64,000 bases of DNA, from the NCBI GenBank assembly GCA_036342255.1, contig JAZAUS010000002.1, forward strand, positions 124,001 to 188,000, read 5' to 3'. The stretch comes from RUG11198 sp036342255. Its GTDB lineage: Bacteria; Bacillota_I; Bacilli_A; RF39; UBA660. This document shows, piece by piece, positions 8,450 to 17,348 of the stretch (positions are counted from its first letter, which is position 1; each line of letters starts with the position of its first letter). Both the position numbers and the translations under genes were made by a program. Below the pieces are notes generated by a model. It was given only the letters and a program-made list of their open reading frames with translations, was not told where the DNA came from and did not search any database.

Positions 8450-8699
8450 CAACTTCACCCCCATTTTTTATTACGTTAAATACTTTATTTAATTGTTCTT
8501 TTTCTTCATCAGTAAAATTAGTATCTAAATTAGAATAATCAACCTCATCATCATAAGAAGCAGCATAATATTTATCTTGATTTAAACTTTTATAAATAAT
8601 ACATTTTTTTCCTGATTCTTCTAATCTAAAAGTAGCTACAACTTCCATTTTTTCCATAGTACCATCAGTTTTTGTAATAGTAATATAATCTTTATCCAT
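8442..8699 (-). CDS. DUF1292-like small protein
   Basis: 85 acidic residues. The N-terminal part ITITKTDGTMEKMEVVATFRLEESG, split here as ITITKTDGTMEK then VVATFRLEESGKKCIIYK, follows the pattern of the DUF1292 (YrzB-like) family: a short strand-turn-strand with 'DG..E...V..TF..e..gk.yi.y'. The C-terminal half adds a helix (TDEEKEQLNKVFNVIKNG). DUF1292 proteins are small and cytoplasmic, and their role is not established. AGGAGG precedes ATG 8699. The gene overlaps the lipoprotein start by eight bases, which implies translational coupling. Confidence 0.65.
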   Translation of the reverse strand: MDKDYITITKTDGTMEKMEVVATFRLEESGKKCIIYKSLNQDKYYAASYDDEVDYSNLDTNFTDEEKEQLNKVFNVIKNGGEVDA

Positions 8700-8774
8700 A
8701 ATTATCCTCCTCTATGAAAATAATTATATCATATTTTTGTATTATTACAATAAAATACTTTTCTTAATACGTTG

Positions 8775-9452
8775 TTATCTATCAAAAAAATCGATTCTGT
8801 CTCCCTCATATTTTGTTATTTGCCAATTATCACCATTTTTTGTTAGCTCAACACTTATATTTCTCTTTTCATTATATTCAGTCATACTATCATCACCTGA
8901 CTCTATATATGAAACAATACTAGCAGTTATACTATTGTCAGTTGTATTATTAAGCTTATATTCTGTTTTTTCTGGAATATAGTTAACTAACGAACCACCA
9001 GCTAAATCCATACAATATAAGTTTCCATTTTGTTCTAAATAGTTTTCTTTTGTAAATTGTGTTCTCAAATTAATTACTTCCTGTGACATATGCTCTAATA
9101 ATGAACTATTTAATTGGCTAAAACTATTGTACTGTTTAGATTTATAATAATGATGTCCATCTTTAGGCTGAATACTTAAATCAGTTTCTGCACCTTCACC
9201 GCATGGATTAGCATATGTTGTAAAAAATTTTTCTGCAAAATCAACTTTTGTTTTTAAAATATTTAATGCTTCACTTTCTGTTAATTCATTATTACTTTCA
9301 TTAGATGAATTTCCATTATTTTGTCCATTAGTTGTATTTTTTTTGAATCCAATATTTCCAGTTGCAAATAAACCAACAAATACTAATAACATTATAATTA
9401 TTCCTATTAATATTCCAACAAATATCCCATTATTCTTCTTTTTATTTTCCAT
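8775..9452 (-). CDS. Membrane-anchored extracytoplasmic protein, unknown function
   Basis: 225 residues. A short basic start (MENKKKNNG) and one transmembrane helix (FVGILIGIIIMLLVFVGLF, residues about 11-29) are followed by a Thr/Asn/Ser-rich linker and an extracellular domain (SEALNILKTKVDFAEKFF ... ISVELTKNGDNWQITKYEGDR). No lipobox is present. The final strand pair is like those of small NTF2- or PepSY-like extracytoplasmic domains, but I cannot assign a family. AAGGAG lies before ATG 9452. It heads the unit with the DUF1292-like and lipoprotein genes; the 75-base gap to the next gene holds no strong terminator. Confidence 0.6.
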   Translation of the reverse strand: MENKKKNNGIFVGILIGIIIMLLVFVGLFATGNIGFKKNTTNGQNNGNSSNESNNELTESEALNILKTKVDFAEKFFTTYANPCGEGAETDLSIQPKDGHHYYKSKQYNSFSQLNSSLLEHMSQEVINLRTQFTKENYLEQNGNLYCMDLAGGSLVNYIPEKTEYKLNNTTDNSITASIVSYIESGDDSMTEYNEKRNISVELTKNGDNWQITKYEGDRIDFFDR

Positions 9453-9477
9453 TTATTAATTCACTCCTTCTATTTAA

Positions 9478-9506
9478 AGAGTATCAAATCTAAATTTATA
9501 ATGCAA
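9478..9506 (-). promoter_or_regulatory. Possible promoter of the 8775-9452 unit
   Basis: On the minus strand TTGCAT (9506-9501), a 17-base spacer and TACTCT (9483-9478) lie 26 bases before ATG 9452. The -10 is weak. Confidence 0.4.
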
Positions 9507-9649
9507 GTAATAAAATGATTATTTACATATTTATCCTTTTTTTTGTAAAATGGTGGAATCCTGCATATTTCCACTAAAATAAAAAAAAACTTATAATATA
9601 ATTTTTTTTATAAGTATTAATATATAGACCCCTTACTTTTCCCTTAAAA

Positions 9650-9672
9650 CAAGGGGTAAAGCAAGGGGTAAA
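9650..9672. repeat. Short tandem direct repeat
   Basis: CAAGGGGTAAA occurs at 9650-9660 and again at 9662-9672, one base apart. A CCCCTT at 9629-9634 can pair with AAGGGG of the first copy. It lies downstream of the tmRNA terminator. No function is evident. Confidence 0.5.
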
Positions 9673-9675
9673 AAT

Positions 9676-9702
9676 AAAGAAAACCCTTATAAAATAAGGG
9701 AT
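9676..9702 (-). terminator. tmRNA terminator
   Basis: On the minus strand CCCTTAT-TTT-ATAAGGG (arms at 9700-9694 and 9690-9684) is followed by TTTTC, 14 bases past the tmRNA CCA end. Confidence 0.7.
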
Positions 9703-9713
9703 TAATATCATTA

Positions 9714-10086
9714 TGGTGGAGTCGAGGGGATTCGAACCCCTGTCCAAAAATAATTTTCCTAAGATATCTACAAGTTTAGTTAGTTAGATATATTCACTTA
9801 TAGATACATTAACTAACAAATATAACTATAAGCTATCCTTTAGATATTCTTCTTATTATCTAGGAAAATAATAAGATATAGTCTACTTTATGAATCTTAT
9901 TAAGTCTCGTAGACAAAGGCTTAGTAAGATATGCTGTCTTATTATATGTTAAGGCTTAAGCGTAAGCTAAAGCACTTCCAGCATTTGTACTATAGTTGTC
10001 TCCAGCTATATTTAATTTGGATTTAACGTATACCTACGACTTGCAATCTGAGTTCTATTATTCCTGTCGAAGCCAAATACGACCCC
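9714..10086 (-). ncRNA. ssrA: Transfer-messenger RNA (tmRNA, SsrA)
   Basis: A 373-base RNA. The 5' end GGGGTCG pairs with CGACTCC before the discriminator A and an encoded CCA, forming the alanyl acceptor stem. The T-arm reads GGGGTTCGAATCCCC and the 5' side has the tmRNA signature TTTGGCTTCGACAGG. The tag frame starts at GCT 10006 and ends at TAA 9956, giving AGDNYSTNAGSALAYA, a 16-residue degradation tag ending in ALAYA rather than the common ALAA. tmRNA frees stalled ribosomes and tags the unfinished protein for proteolysis. Its partner gene smpB lies at 59909. It has its own consensus promoter and a terminator. Confidence 0.97.
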
Positions 10087-10096
10087 ATGTATATGC

Positions 10097-10125
10097 ATTA
10101 TACTATTATTCTTTCTTATAGTCAA
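10097..10125 (-). promoter_or_regulatory. Consensus promoter of tmRNA
   Basis: On the minus strand TTGACT (10125-10120), a 17-base spacer and TATAAT (10102-10097) lie ten bases before the first G of the tmRNA. Confidence 0.9.
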
Positions 10126-10150
10126 TATTAATAATGGATATAATTAACAA

Positions 10151-10180
10151 AAAGAGAACTAAGGAGTAAGTAGTTCTCTT
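10151..10180 (-). terminator. Terminator of the two-component operon
   Basis: Arms AAGAGAACTA (10152-10161) and TAGTTCTCTT (10171-10180) with T-run TTTTTG on the minus strand. A second hairpin, AGAAGACT/AGTCTTCT, at about 10189-10213 sits directly before it and overlaps the kinase stop; both loops contain AGGAGTAA. Confidence 0.75.
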
Positions 10181-10211
10181 TATAATTTAGAAGACTAGGA
10201 GTAAAAGTCTT

Positions 10212-11498
10212 CTAATAAATTGTAAATTTAACACCGTTTTTAACATTTTCGGCTGTTATATCATAGTCTAAGAAATGTAGAGTTTTCTTGACTATAGATA
10301 AACCTAGGCCAAATACACCATTGACCCCCTTTTCGTATGGAGTAAATATATTATTTAATTTTTTTTCATCGATGGGTTCTCCATCGTTATATAATACTAT
10401 TTTTTTATTTTTAACAGTTATTTTTATTTTTTTCTTAGCATAGCGCATAAAATTATTTAAAATATTATCAATTATGGCTTCCCACATGTCAGCACTTCCT
10501 CTGAAAATGGTATTTTTTTTGTCAATATCAAGAACAAATTCTACATCGTTACGAGACCTTTTAAACTTATCAACTGAAGATTTTATGATTATACTTACGT
10601 CTTGTTTTTCTTCTAAATATTCTTTTCTCTCTTCTATGTAGTTAAGCTTATTTAAATATAATAAGGAGTGAACTTTTATTTCAAGCTTTTTTAACTGTTC
10701 TTTAATCACTTGTAATGTTTTCTTTTTTGTTTCTATTCCATCTTCATATGCTTCTAAATATGATTTCATTACTGTAATTGGAGTTTTGAAATCGTGAGAT
10801 ATATTTTGATACATTCTATTTTTATATTCTTCTTGTTCATGTAAATATTCGCGCATATCTTCAACTGTTTTATCAAGAATATATAATTCATCATGATATC
10901 TTTCATCTAAAGTATATTTATATTCTTTATTATCAATATTATCAATTTTATCTTTGATCCTCTTAATTCTTAATACTAAATTATTAGTCCATACTAGAAT
11001 AAGTAATGTTGCTAGAATTAAGGCTATTCCTATTACACGAAAGATAGTAAACAGAATTGATTTTTTCATTTTGCTAATATAAATATCATTGGTTATAGCT
11101 ATTTTAATTCTATCATTATTATTAGATAAGACATAATAATAATTATGAGTTTTATAGGTAAACTTTCCTTCTTTGGTTTTAAAATCTATTTTGTTTAGAA
11201 GTGTATCTATATTATTAATTTTAATGATGTCAGTTAAATTAGTTGAGATACTTATGTTACTTGTATTTGCTATGTTATCTATGTAGATATAGGCTATTTC
11301 TGTATTAACACTAGTATTACTAACATCATCCTCATTTTGGACAAAACTAAGAGGTTGTTTTAAGTAATTATAAACATTTGTTTCATATATGGGAATTAAA
11401 TTATTTGGTAATATAATTCCTAGTGATATAACAATAATACCTATAACAATTATAAAGACAATTAAGAGTTGTTCTGCTAAATTTCTGTCTTTGTTCAT
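10212..11498 (-). CDS. Sensor histidine kinase
   Basis: 428 residues. Transmembrane helices at about 12-32 and 148-170 enclose an extracellular sensor region of about 115 residues. A HAMP-like linker follows, then the H-box QNISHDFKTPITV with phospho-acceptor His235, an N-box-like DNILNNFMRYAKK, a G-box GVFGLGLSIVKK and a short ATP lid. This is the OmpR-family kinase layout. It autophosphorylates and passes phosphate to the response regulator encoded immediately upstream; the two genes overlap by ATGA (11495-11498). The stimulus is unknown. Small size and the Asn-rich sensor give no clue. Neighbours are envelope genes, so a cell-wall signal is plausible (inference). Confidence 0.9.
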   Translation of the reverse strand: MNKDRNLAEQLLIVFIIVIGIIVISLGIILPNNLIPIYETNVYNYLKQPLSFVQNEDDVSNTSVNTEIAYIYIDNIANTSNISISTNLTDIIKINNIDTLLNKIDFKTKEGKFTYKTHNYYYVLSNNNDRIKIAITNDIYISKMKKSILFTIFRVIGIALILATLLILVWTNNLVLRIKRIKDKIDNIDNKEYKYTLDERYHDELYILDKTVEDMREYLHEQEEYKNRMYQNISHDFKTPITVMKSYLEAYEDGIETKKKTLQVIKEQLKKLEIKVHSLLYLNKLNYIEERKEYLEEKQDVSIIIKSSVDKFKRSRNDVEFVLDIDKKNTIFRGSADMWEAIIDNILNNFMRYAKKKIKITVKNKKIVLYNDGEPIDEKKLNNIFTPYEKGVNGVFGLGLSIVKKTLHFLDYDITAENVKNGVKFTIY

Positions 11499-12151
11499 GT
11501 TAATCGATATCCATATCCATATATTGTATTTATATTGATATCAGGCATTTTCTTTCTGAGTCTTCTTACTAAATCATCAACAACTCTATCTGTTCCAAAA
11601 TAATCATTTCCCCAAACAATATTAAGAATATCTTCTCTTGAGAATGATTTATTCTTATTAGTTATAAACATATATAATAAGTCAAATTCTAATGTTGTTA
11701 AGTTTAATTCTTTATCGTTTAGATAGACAATTCTTTTGTCTAGGTCAATAATATATTTTTCATAGGTAATTTTGTTAATGTCTTTGGTGTAGACTCTTTT
11801 TATTATATTGTTAACCCTAAGAACTAATTCTTTGGGAGAATATGGCTTAGTTATGTAATCATCACTGCCTAGTTCAAGGCCAATAATTTTGTCTAAGTCT
11901 TGATCTCTAGCACTTGTAAATATTACTGGTATTTCTTCATTAGACTCTCTTATCTTTTTTATAATATCGTAGCCGCTTACAGAATCACCTAACATAATAT
12001 CAAGTATCCATAAATGAGCTTTGATTTGAGTATTTAATAAAGCTTCTTCTCCATTATAAAAACTGATAACTTTATAGCCAGACTTTTCTAAATAAGTGCG
12101 AATTAACGAATTCAAATCTTTCTCATCTTCGACTAAAACTATTGTATACAT
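11495..12151 (-). CDS. OmpR/PhoB-family response regulator
   Basis: 218 residues from ATG 12151, which has AGGTGG five bases upstream; a GTG-initiated extension is less likely. The receiver domain shows the acidic pair Glu8/Asp9, the phospho-acceptor Asp51 in LWILDIML, Thr in VIFTSARD and Lys in DDYITKPYS. The C-terminal winged helix has the typical DLDKRIVYLNDKELNLTTLEFDLLY opening (residues 124 on) and VVDDLVRRLRKKM recognition helix followed by the GYGYRLT ending. It acts as a transcription factor switched by the kinase at 10212. Targets are not visible. Confidence 0.93.
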   Translation of the reverse strand: MYTIVLVEDEKDLNSLIRTYLEKSGYKVISFYNGEEALLNTQIKAHLWILDIMLGDSVSGYDIIKKIRESNEEIPVIFTSARDQDLDKIIGLELGSDDYITKPYSPKELVLRVNNIIKRVYTKDINKITYEKYIIDLDKRIVYLNDKELNLTTLEFDLLYMFITNKNKSFSREDILNIVWGNDYFGTDRVVDDLVRRLRKKMPDININTIYGYGYRLT

Positions 12152-12285
12152 AAACACCACCTATTCTATATCACTATATACTTAATAATTATACAATTTA
12201 TTCATATATCACCTCACTTACGAGTTAATAATACAAATAAATTGTAGTAATATTTTGTTAAGATTATGTTAAATTATGTTAAGGA

Positions 12286-12987
12286 TTATTTTTCTTTAAT
12301 ATCTTTTATTTGTTCTAATATTTTGATGTAGTTTTTTAGATAATGCCATTCATCATCTAATTTATCTGAAAAAGTTGTTTTATCGTAGATACCCTTTTTT
12401 TCGTTATTAAAACCTATTAGATATTCTATAAGTATTTCAAATTCATGTCTTGCTTGATAAACAAATCTTAATGATTCTTCACCGTAGGTAATAGTATAAT
12501 TATGCTCTAGTAAATCTTTACCTCTTATTATATAACTGTCAAGAATAATCATATCAACTTTTTCAATAGCTTCATTAATGGTATTTTGTAATTCATCCGT
12601 TAAATTTAAATACTTGACTTTTGGTTTTTCAATTACCTTTTCTTCTTTAGGTTCTTCATTTAATTCACCATTTAACTTTTTAACAATTTTAGTATACGTA
12701 ATTTTATCTTTATCATAATCAGTATCTAAAACATCTCTTCTTTTTTGTGGTTTATTATTATCTAAGTTATCAAGTATTAATTCATCTACTTCTTTTTCTT
12801 TTGGTAATTCTTCTTTTCTTTTTAAAGTATTATTCTTGAGAGCTAACATTTTTTCTTTGTTTTCTTTTGATAACTTATTTATTTCTTCTTCACTGAAAAC
12901 ATATTCATCTTCAAGAGGATAACTATAATTGTTATGCAACTTATCTTTAACACTATATATAAATCTTTTAAATATATTACCCTCCAT
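12286..12987 (-). CDS. Hypothetical acidic/basic-patterned cytoplasmic protein
   Basis: About 233 residues from ATG 12987; an in-frame GTG twelve bases upstream is an alternative start. It begins with a short amphipathic segment (EGNIFKRFIYSVKDKL), followed by a long Lys/Glu-rich disordered region to about residue 120, and ends in a folded helical domain (LQNTINEAIEKVDMIILDSYIIRG ... EESLRFVYQARHEFEILIEYLIGF ... WHYLKNYIKILEQIK). I recognise no family. No membrane segment is present. It lies upstream of the response-regulator gene on the same strand, with a 130-base gap, and diverges from the metallo-beta-lactamase-fold gene. Confidence 0.55.
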   Translation of the reverse strand: MEGNIFKRFIYSVKDKLHNNYSYPLEDEYVFSEEEINKLSKENKEKMLALKNNTLKRKEELPKEKEVDELILDNLDNNKPQKRRDVLDTDYDKDKITYTKIVKKLNGELNEEPKEEKVIEKPKVKYLNLTDELQNTINEAIEKVDMIILDSYIIRGKDLLEHNYTITYGEESLRFVYQARHEFEILIEYLIGFNNEKKGIYDKTTFSDKLDDEWHYLKNYIKILEQIKDIKEK

Positions 12988-13065
12988 CTGAATCACCACG
13001 CCTATATTCTAACATATAAATACATATATTTCAATGAAATTTTTATATACATATTACTTATTATT

Positions 13066-13074
13066 TGTTATAAT
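13066..13074 (+). promoter_or_regulatory. Extended -10 promoter of the MBL-fold/DUF3006 pair
   Basis: TGTTATAAT lies 26 bases before ATG 13100. A start further upstream at 13034 would lie outside this transcript, which supports the shorter start. Confidence 0.55.
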
Positions 13075-13099
13075 TAAGTATATAGTAAGGATGATAGAT

Positions 13100-14071
13100 A
13101 TGGCTAGAAGAAGAAAGAGAAAAAAAAATAAAGGGTTTTATATTCGTAAATTATTTCTTGTTATTGCTATTCTTTTATATACGGTATTTGCAGATGAGAT
13201 TAATAATACTTTTGGTCTTACAGAGAAAGATGCTAAAAAATTAGAAAAAGAAAAAGAGACAGAGCAAATAGATAAAGAAGATATTAAAGAAATGGTTGTT
13301 TTACATGATAAGTTAAGAATATATTATTTAGATGTTGGTCAGGCTGAGTCAATACTTATTGATAGTGGTGGTGAGTATATGGTTATTGATGGTGGGAATA
13401 ATGCTGATGGGCCATTAATTGTTAAATATTTTAAAGATTTGGGAATAGAAAAGATAAGATATGTTGTGGGTACTCATGCTCATGAAGATCATATTGGGGG
13501 ATTAGATGATATTATTTCTAATTTTTATATAGATACTATATATATTCCTGATGCTATTACTACTACTAAGACATTTGAAGATTTGCTTAATAGTATTGAA
13601 AGAAAGAAGATGTCTTTTAAGGTTCCAAAGATAGATGATGTATTTAAATTGGGAGAAGCTGATGTTAAGGTTATTTATACCGGTACGGATGTTGATGATT
13701 TAAATAATTCTTCAATTATTTTAAAGGTTACTTATGGTAATACATCTTTCTTGTTTACGGGAGATACTACTAGTACTATTGAAAGACAAATATTAGATAA
13801 GGATATAACAGCTGATGTATTAAAAGTTGCTCATCATGGTAGTAAGTATTCTTCAATAGCGCATTTTTTAAAGAAAGTTGATCCTAAATATGCTGTTATA
13901 TCTTGTGGTAATGATAATAGTTATGATCATCCTAATACTCTTACGTTAAATAAATTAGATAGATTGAATGTTAAAACATATAGAACCGATATGGATGGTA
14001 CAGTAATTGCTATTAGTGATGGTAATAGTATTAGTTTTGAGACTTTAAAAACTAATACTGATGGAGGATAA
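13100..14071 (+). CDS. Secreted/membrane-anchored metallo-beta-lactamase-fold hydrolase (ComEC C-terminal type)
   Basis: About 323 residues from ATG 13100 (AAGG site upstream and promoter placement). A very basic start (MARRRKRKKNKG) and one transmembrane helix are followed by a metallo-beta-lactamase domain. It shows DVGQAESILI, GTHAHEDHIGG (the THxHxDH zinc motif), FLFTGDTT, KVAHHGSKYSS and SCGNDNSYDHP. This set matches the ComEC/Rec2 hydrolase domain found as a free-standing protein in many Firmicutes. Membrane topology puts the domain outside the cell. It may be a nuclease or phosphodiesterase; there is no ComEC channel part, so a direct role in DNA uptake is not shown. It is followed two bases later by a DUF3006 gene, a frequent neighbour of this family. 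Confidence 0.87.
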   Translation: MARRRKRKKNKGFYIRKLFLVIAILLYTVFADEINNTFGLTEKDAKKLEKEKETEQIDKEDIKEMVVLHDKLRIYYLDVGQAESILIDSGGEYMVIDGGNNADGPLIVKYFKDLGIEKIRYVVGTHAHEDHIGGLDDIISNFYIDTIYIPDAITTTKTFEDLLNSIERKKMSFKVPKIDDVFKLGEADVKVIYTGTDVDDLNNSSIILKVTYGNTSFLFTGDTTSTIERQILDKDITADVLKVAHHGSKYSSIAHFLKKVDPKYAVISCGNDNSYDHPNTLTLNKLDRLNVKTYRTDMDGTVIAISDGNSISFETLKTNTDGG

Positions 14072-14072
14072 G

Positions 14073-14300
14073 ATGAAATATATAGTTGATAGAATTGAAG
14101 ATGATTTAGTTATATTAGAAAAATATCCTTCTAAGGAAATAATAAAAATAGATAAGAATATATTATCTAGTAATATTCATGAAGGTAGTATTATTATATA
14201 TGATGGTGATAAGTATTATATAGATGTAGATGATGAAATAAAAAGAAGAAGAGAAATATTAGAAAAGTTTATGAGACTTAGAAGTGAAGAAGATGAATAA
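14073..14300 (+). CDS. DUF3006-family protein
   Basis: 75 residues from ATG 14073, with GGAGG inside the end of the preceding gene. The pattern YIVDRIEDDLVILEKYPSKE ... IHEGSIIIYDGDKYYIDVDDEI, then an Arg/Glu helix, matches DUF3006, a small beta-barrel-like cytoplasmic family commonly encoded next to metallo-beta-lactamase-fold proteins. Role unknown. The stop is followed by a terminator that overlaps the last codons. Confidence 0.8.
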   Translation: MKYIVDRIEDDLVILEKYPSKEIIKIDKNILSSNIHEGSIIIYDGDKYYIDVDDEIKRRREILEKFMRLRSEEDE

Positions 14301-14310
14301 TCTTCTTTTT
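14287..14310 (+). terminator. Terminator of the MBL-fold/DUF3006 pair
   Basis: Arms AAGAAGAT (14287-14294) and ATCTTCTT (14300-14307) followed by TTT; the hairpin spans the stop codon. Confidence 0.7.
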
Positions 14311-14339
14311 ATGATATAGTATTATTCTTTATATAAGTT

Positions 14340-14376
14340 AAAAAGTTCTAAATAATATATTATTTAGAACTTTTTT
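14340..14376. terminator. Bidirectional terminator closing the capsule operon
   Basis: Long arms AAAAGTTCTAAATAATA and TATTATTTAGAACTTTT between 14341 and 14374, with T-runs on both strands. It ends the minus-strand capsule operon just after the LCP gene and backs up the plus-strand terminator at 14287. Confidence 0.85.
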
Positions 14377-14377
14377 G

Positions 14378-15781
14378 TTATTTTAAATATTCACCTATCT
14401 TTTGTTTAGCTGTTGTTATGGTGTTTTCATCTGGTATCATGACATATAAGTTTTGAGAACCCATGCTATAAGTTGGGAGCATAGCTCCAGTACCATCTAA
14501 ATTATATGTTTCAATTTGCCATTTAGCTAAACTATTTAATTCATCTTTTATTAAAGAAGTAATCTCTTCATAAGACATGCTAGTTTCAAAAGAATCTTTA
14601 GTCTTGTTTAGAATTTCATTGTATTTAAGTAGATATTTAGGATTAGATAACTTTTCTATTATTTTAGATATTACTTGTTCTTGATTTTCTCCTCTATGTC
14701 TATCCCCTTCTGTATATGTTTTTCTTTCTCTAGCAAAGGCTAAAGCACAAGTACCATCTACGTGTTGTAGGCCTTGTTTAAAATAACATTTTTTATTAGT
14801 CCATGGAACAAAACTTTTATCTGAATAAATATCAATTCCATCTAATAGATCTACACTTTTAATTACAGTAGCAAAACTAACCTTAACATATCTATCAATA
14901 TTTATATCTAGTAAATCTTCTATAGTAGTAATACTTTTATTAATACCATATACTCCTGCATGAGTTAGTTTATCTTTAACACCTGTAGTTCCATGTAATT
15001 GTACATAATAATCTCTAGGTATTGATACTAATAATATCTTATGTGTATTAGGATTAACGACTGCAATAATATTAACATCACTTCTAGCAATAGCTTTAAC
15101 ACTACCTCTAGAATCACTACCACTTATATATAAAATAAATGGTTTATTATCCACTTTATTAGTGTTAGTAACCTTATTCTTTATATATACTTTATAGGTA
15201 TATATTACCTTAGTATCATTTAATACTTTAGATTTATTCTCTTTTAATGACTCTATATAACTTTTATCAATACTTATAGCATCTATCTTTTTATTAGATA
15301 GATTATTAGATAAAGATTCAATATCATTATATTCTTTATTATTGAGTATTATTTTTTTCTTTAGTGTACTAATACTATCATCTAAAGAAGTATCAATTGT
15401 TAAGAATCCTATATTCTTGCCTTTTAATTTATTTATATTATTAATACTACCATCTTTAAGTACTAATACTTGATATGTTTTATAATTCTTATTATTAACA
15501 GTTATACCACTAATATAATTCTTAGTATTAATAATATAACTAATAATAACTATATATACTATTATTAAGATTATAGTAATAATATTTAATATTATCTTCA
15601 ATAATTTATTTGTATCTTTTAAAGATATAATAGTAATTATTGAAGATAATATAATAGTAAAAATTATTATTATAGATAAATATGTATTAGATAAAATATT
15701 TAATTTATATATATTATATATAAATAATATATTAGATATATATAATAATATTAATAATAGTTTATTTATAATATTTTTCAT
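14378..15781 (-). CDS. LytR-CpsA-Psr (LCP) family glycopolymer ligase
   Basis: 467 residues. The N-terminus has three membrane helices in the first ~90 residues, then an extracellular segment (about 100-200) with a solute-binding-like fold (NIGFLTIDTSLDDS ... KIDAISIDKSY), as in CpsA-type proteins. The LCP domain follows, with LYISGSDSRG, NIIAVVNPNTHKILLVSIPRDYYV, CALAFARERKTYTEGDRHRGENQ (shown here in parts) and QIETYNLDGTGAM. Conserved Asp and Arg residues that bind the polyprenyl-pyrophosphate substrate are present. LCP enzymes attach capsule or teichoic-acid chains to peptidoglycan. As last gene of the capsule operon it probably anchors this capsule. AGGAGG precedes ATG 15781. Confidence 0.92.
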   Translation of the reverse strand: MKNIINKLLLILLYISNILFIYNIYKLNILSNTYLSIIIIFTIILSSIITIISLKDTNKLLKIILNIITIILIIVYIVIISYIINTKNYISGITVNNKNYKTYQVLVLKDGSINNINKLKGKNIGFLTIDTSLDDSISTLKKKIILNNKEYNDIESLSNNLSNKKIDAISIDKSYIESLKENKSKVLNDTKVIYTYKVYIKNKVTNTNKVDNKPFILYISGSDSRGSVKAIARSDVNIIAVVNPNTHKILLVSIPRDYYVQLHGTTGVKDKLTHAGVYGINKSITTIEDLLDINIDRYVKVSFATVIKSVDLLDGIDIYSDKSFVPWTNKKCYFKQGLQHVDGTCALAFARERKTYTEGDRHRGENQEQVISKIIEKLSNPKYLLKYNEILNKTKDSFETSMSYEEITSLIKDELNSLAKWQIETYNLDGTGAMLPTYSMGSQNLYVMIPDENTITTAKQKIGEYLK

Positions 15782-15791
15782 AATATACCTC

Positions 15792-17306
15792 CTATTTATT
15801 TATTATTTTAAATAATAAATTCTTATAGTATTTAAAGTTATCTGTTTTATAAAATATTATAATTATTAATATATTTGGTATTATCAAACTGATAATACAA
15901 TTCTTTATAAATTCAATATAATTATTATTTATTGTTATAGATGTAGCTGTTATATAAGTTATGGATGCTATTATAATAAATAATAATATATATCCTATTG
16001 TTTCTTTTATATAATCTATATATTTTCTTTGAAATAGATTTTTATAGACAAACTTAGGATAACTAAAACACCATAAAGATAAACCACTTATAATAGTACC
16101 TATAAATACACCAGGTAAACCTATTAGTTTAACAAATACTATTGAAGCTATTATATTAATTGTTGATTCTATAAGTGGTACAAATCTATCTTCATGATAT
16201 ATTCCAGCAGCTTCTTTGAAAGTCATATAACTATTACGCATCATTTTTTGATAATAATTAAATACTAGTGTAATTAATACATATATACTAAGTAAATATT
16301 TTTTACCTACCCATATAGTTATAAATGATGACATAATTACTAATAAAGATGTTCCAGAAAAAGTTGCTATCCAAAAATTAGCAAACCTAATCTTTTTAAA
16401 TACTTTATATACTTTTTCTTTAGAATCTGTTACTAACATATGACCAACACTTGGTGTTAAAGCTTTAATAGCTTGACCAAATAATTTATCTAAAGCATCT
16501 ATTATTAAATAATAATTAGAATACATTCCTACTGTTATAAGTCCCAAAAATTTGGATATTATTAAATTATCTGTACCTAGTACGATAAAACCACCTATTT
16601 TATGAAAGAATAAAGCTTTTACTTTTTTAATAATATCATCTATAATATCTTTTTTTAATTTTAAAGCATCTTTAGTATTAATATATGTATATTTTTTATT
16701 AACATATAATGTAATAACAATATTTTCTAGTAATCTCATTACAATTTTTATTACTAAATATAAATAATAATTCTTTGTAATATATAATACTAATAGTTGT
16801 GAAGTATTTAATATTACATAATAAAGCATATGAATTATATTTATAATATAATTCTTTTGATCTGCATATAATATACTTCTTTTATAAGATAATATATATG
16901 AACATACAATATCTAATATAAATAATATATATACAAAAGTAATATTAATATCAAGACTATTCTTTCCAACAAAAAAGCTTAAAAATGGTATAACACACAT
17001 ACCTAGTATAAAGACTATAATTGCTATGGCATGATATGCATTTTTATAAAATTTCATTAGGGAATTAATTGTCTTATAATCCTTTTTTACTAATGGTTTA
17101 TATAAATTATATATAATAGCATTACCTATTCCTAATTCTACTATTCCTAACATTGATATAATATTTGTAAATAATCCATTTATTCCTAAATATTCAGCTC
17201 CTAATATTTTTATAAATATAGCTTGAGCTATCAATCCAGAAATAATTACAACTATATTACAAGACATAGATGCTATAAAGTTTTTAATTGAGCTTTTAGT
17301 TTTCAT
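15792..17306 (-). CDS. Polysaccharide flippase (Wzx/MATE-like)
   Basis: 504 residues from ATG 17306, with GGAG at the right distance; a TTG twelve bases upstream is less likely. The protein has about 12-14 transmembrane helices, starting with NFIASMSCNIVVIISGLIAQ and the typical KILGAEYLGINGLFTNIISMLGIVELGIGNAIIYNLY region (given here in part). This N-terminal block is characteristic of the oligosaccharide flippase family. It should move undecaprenyl-linked capsule repeat units across the membrane to the polymerase encoded at 18334. It lies between the LCP ligase and a glycosyltransferase in the operon. Confidence 0.88.
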   Translation of the reverse strand: MKTKSSIKNFIASMSCNIVVIISGLIAQAIFIKILGAEYLGINGLFTNIISMLGIVELGIGNAIIYNLYKPLVKKDYKTINSLMKFYKNAYHAIAIIVFILGMCVIPFLSFFVGKNSLDINITFVYILFILDIVCSYILSYKRSILYADQKNYIINIIHMLYYVILNTSQLLVLYITKNYYLYLVIKIVMRLLENIVITLYVNKKYTYINTKDALKLKKDIIDDIIKKVKALFFHKIGGFIVLGTDNLIISKFLGLITVGMYSNYYLIIDALDKLFGQAIKALTPSVGHMLVTDSKEKVYKVFKKIRFANFWIATFSGTSLLVIMSSFITIWVGKKYLLSIYVLITLVFNYYQKMMRNSYMTFKEAAGIYHEDRFVPLIESTINIIASIVFVKLIGLPGVFIGTIISGLSLWCFSYPKFVYKNLFQRKYIDYIKETIGYILLFIIIASITYITATSITINNNYIEFIKNCIISLIIPNILIIIIFYKTDNFKYYKNLLFKIINK

Positions 17307-17348
17307 AATATACTCCAATCCATTAATTAATTAGATATGTATTTTTTT

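Noticed and set aside
9550..9561. ATGGTGGAATCC resembles the tmRNA end sequence at 9713-9724 (ATGGTGGAGTCG), as an integration-site duplicate would
   Set aside because: Only 10 of 12 bases match, the similarity does not extend into the T-arm and no integrase gene is near; tmRNA is a common integration site but this is too short to support one.
13034..13099. Longer start of the metallo-beta-lactamase-fold protein at 13034
   Set aside because: The extended -10 element at 13066 lies inside that extension and the AAGG ribosome site fits ATG 13100.
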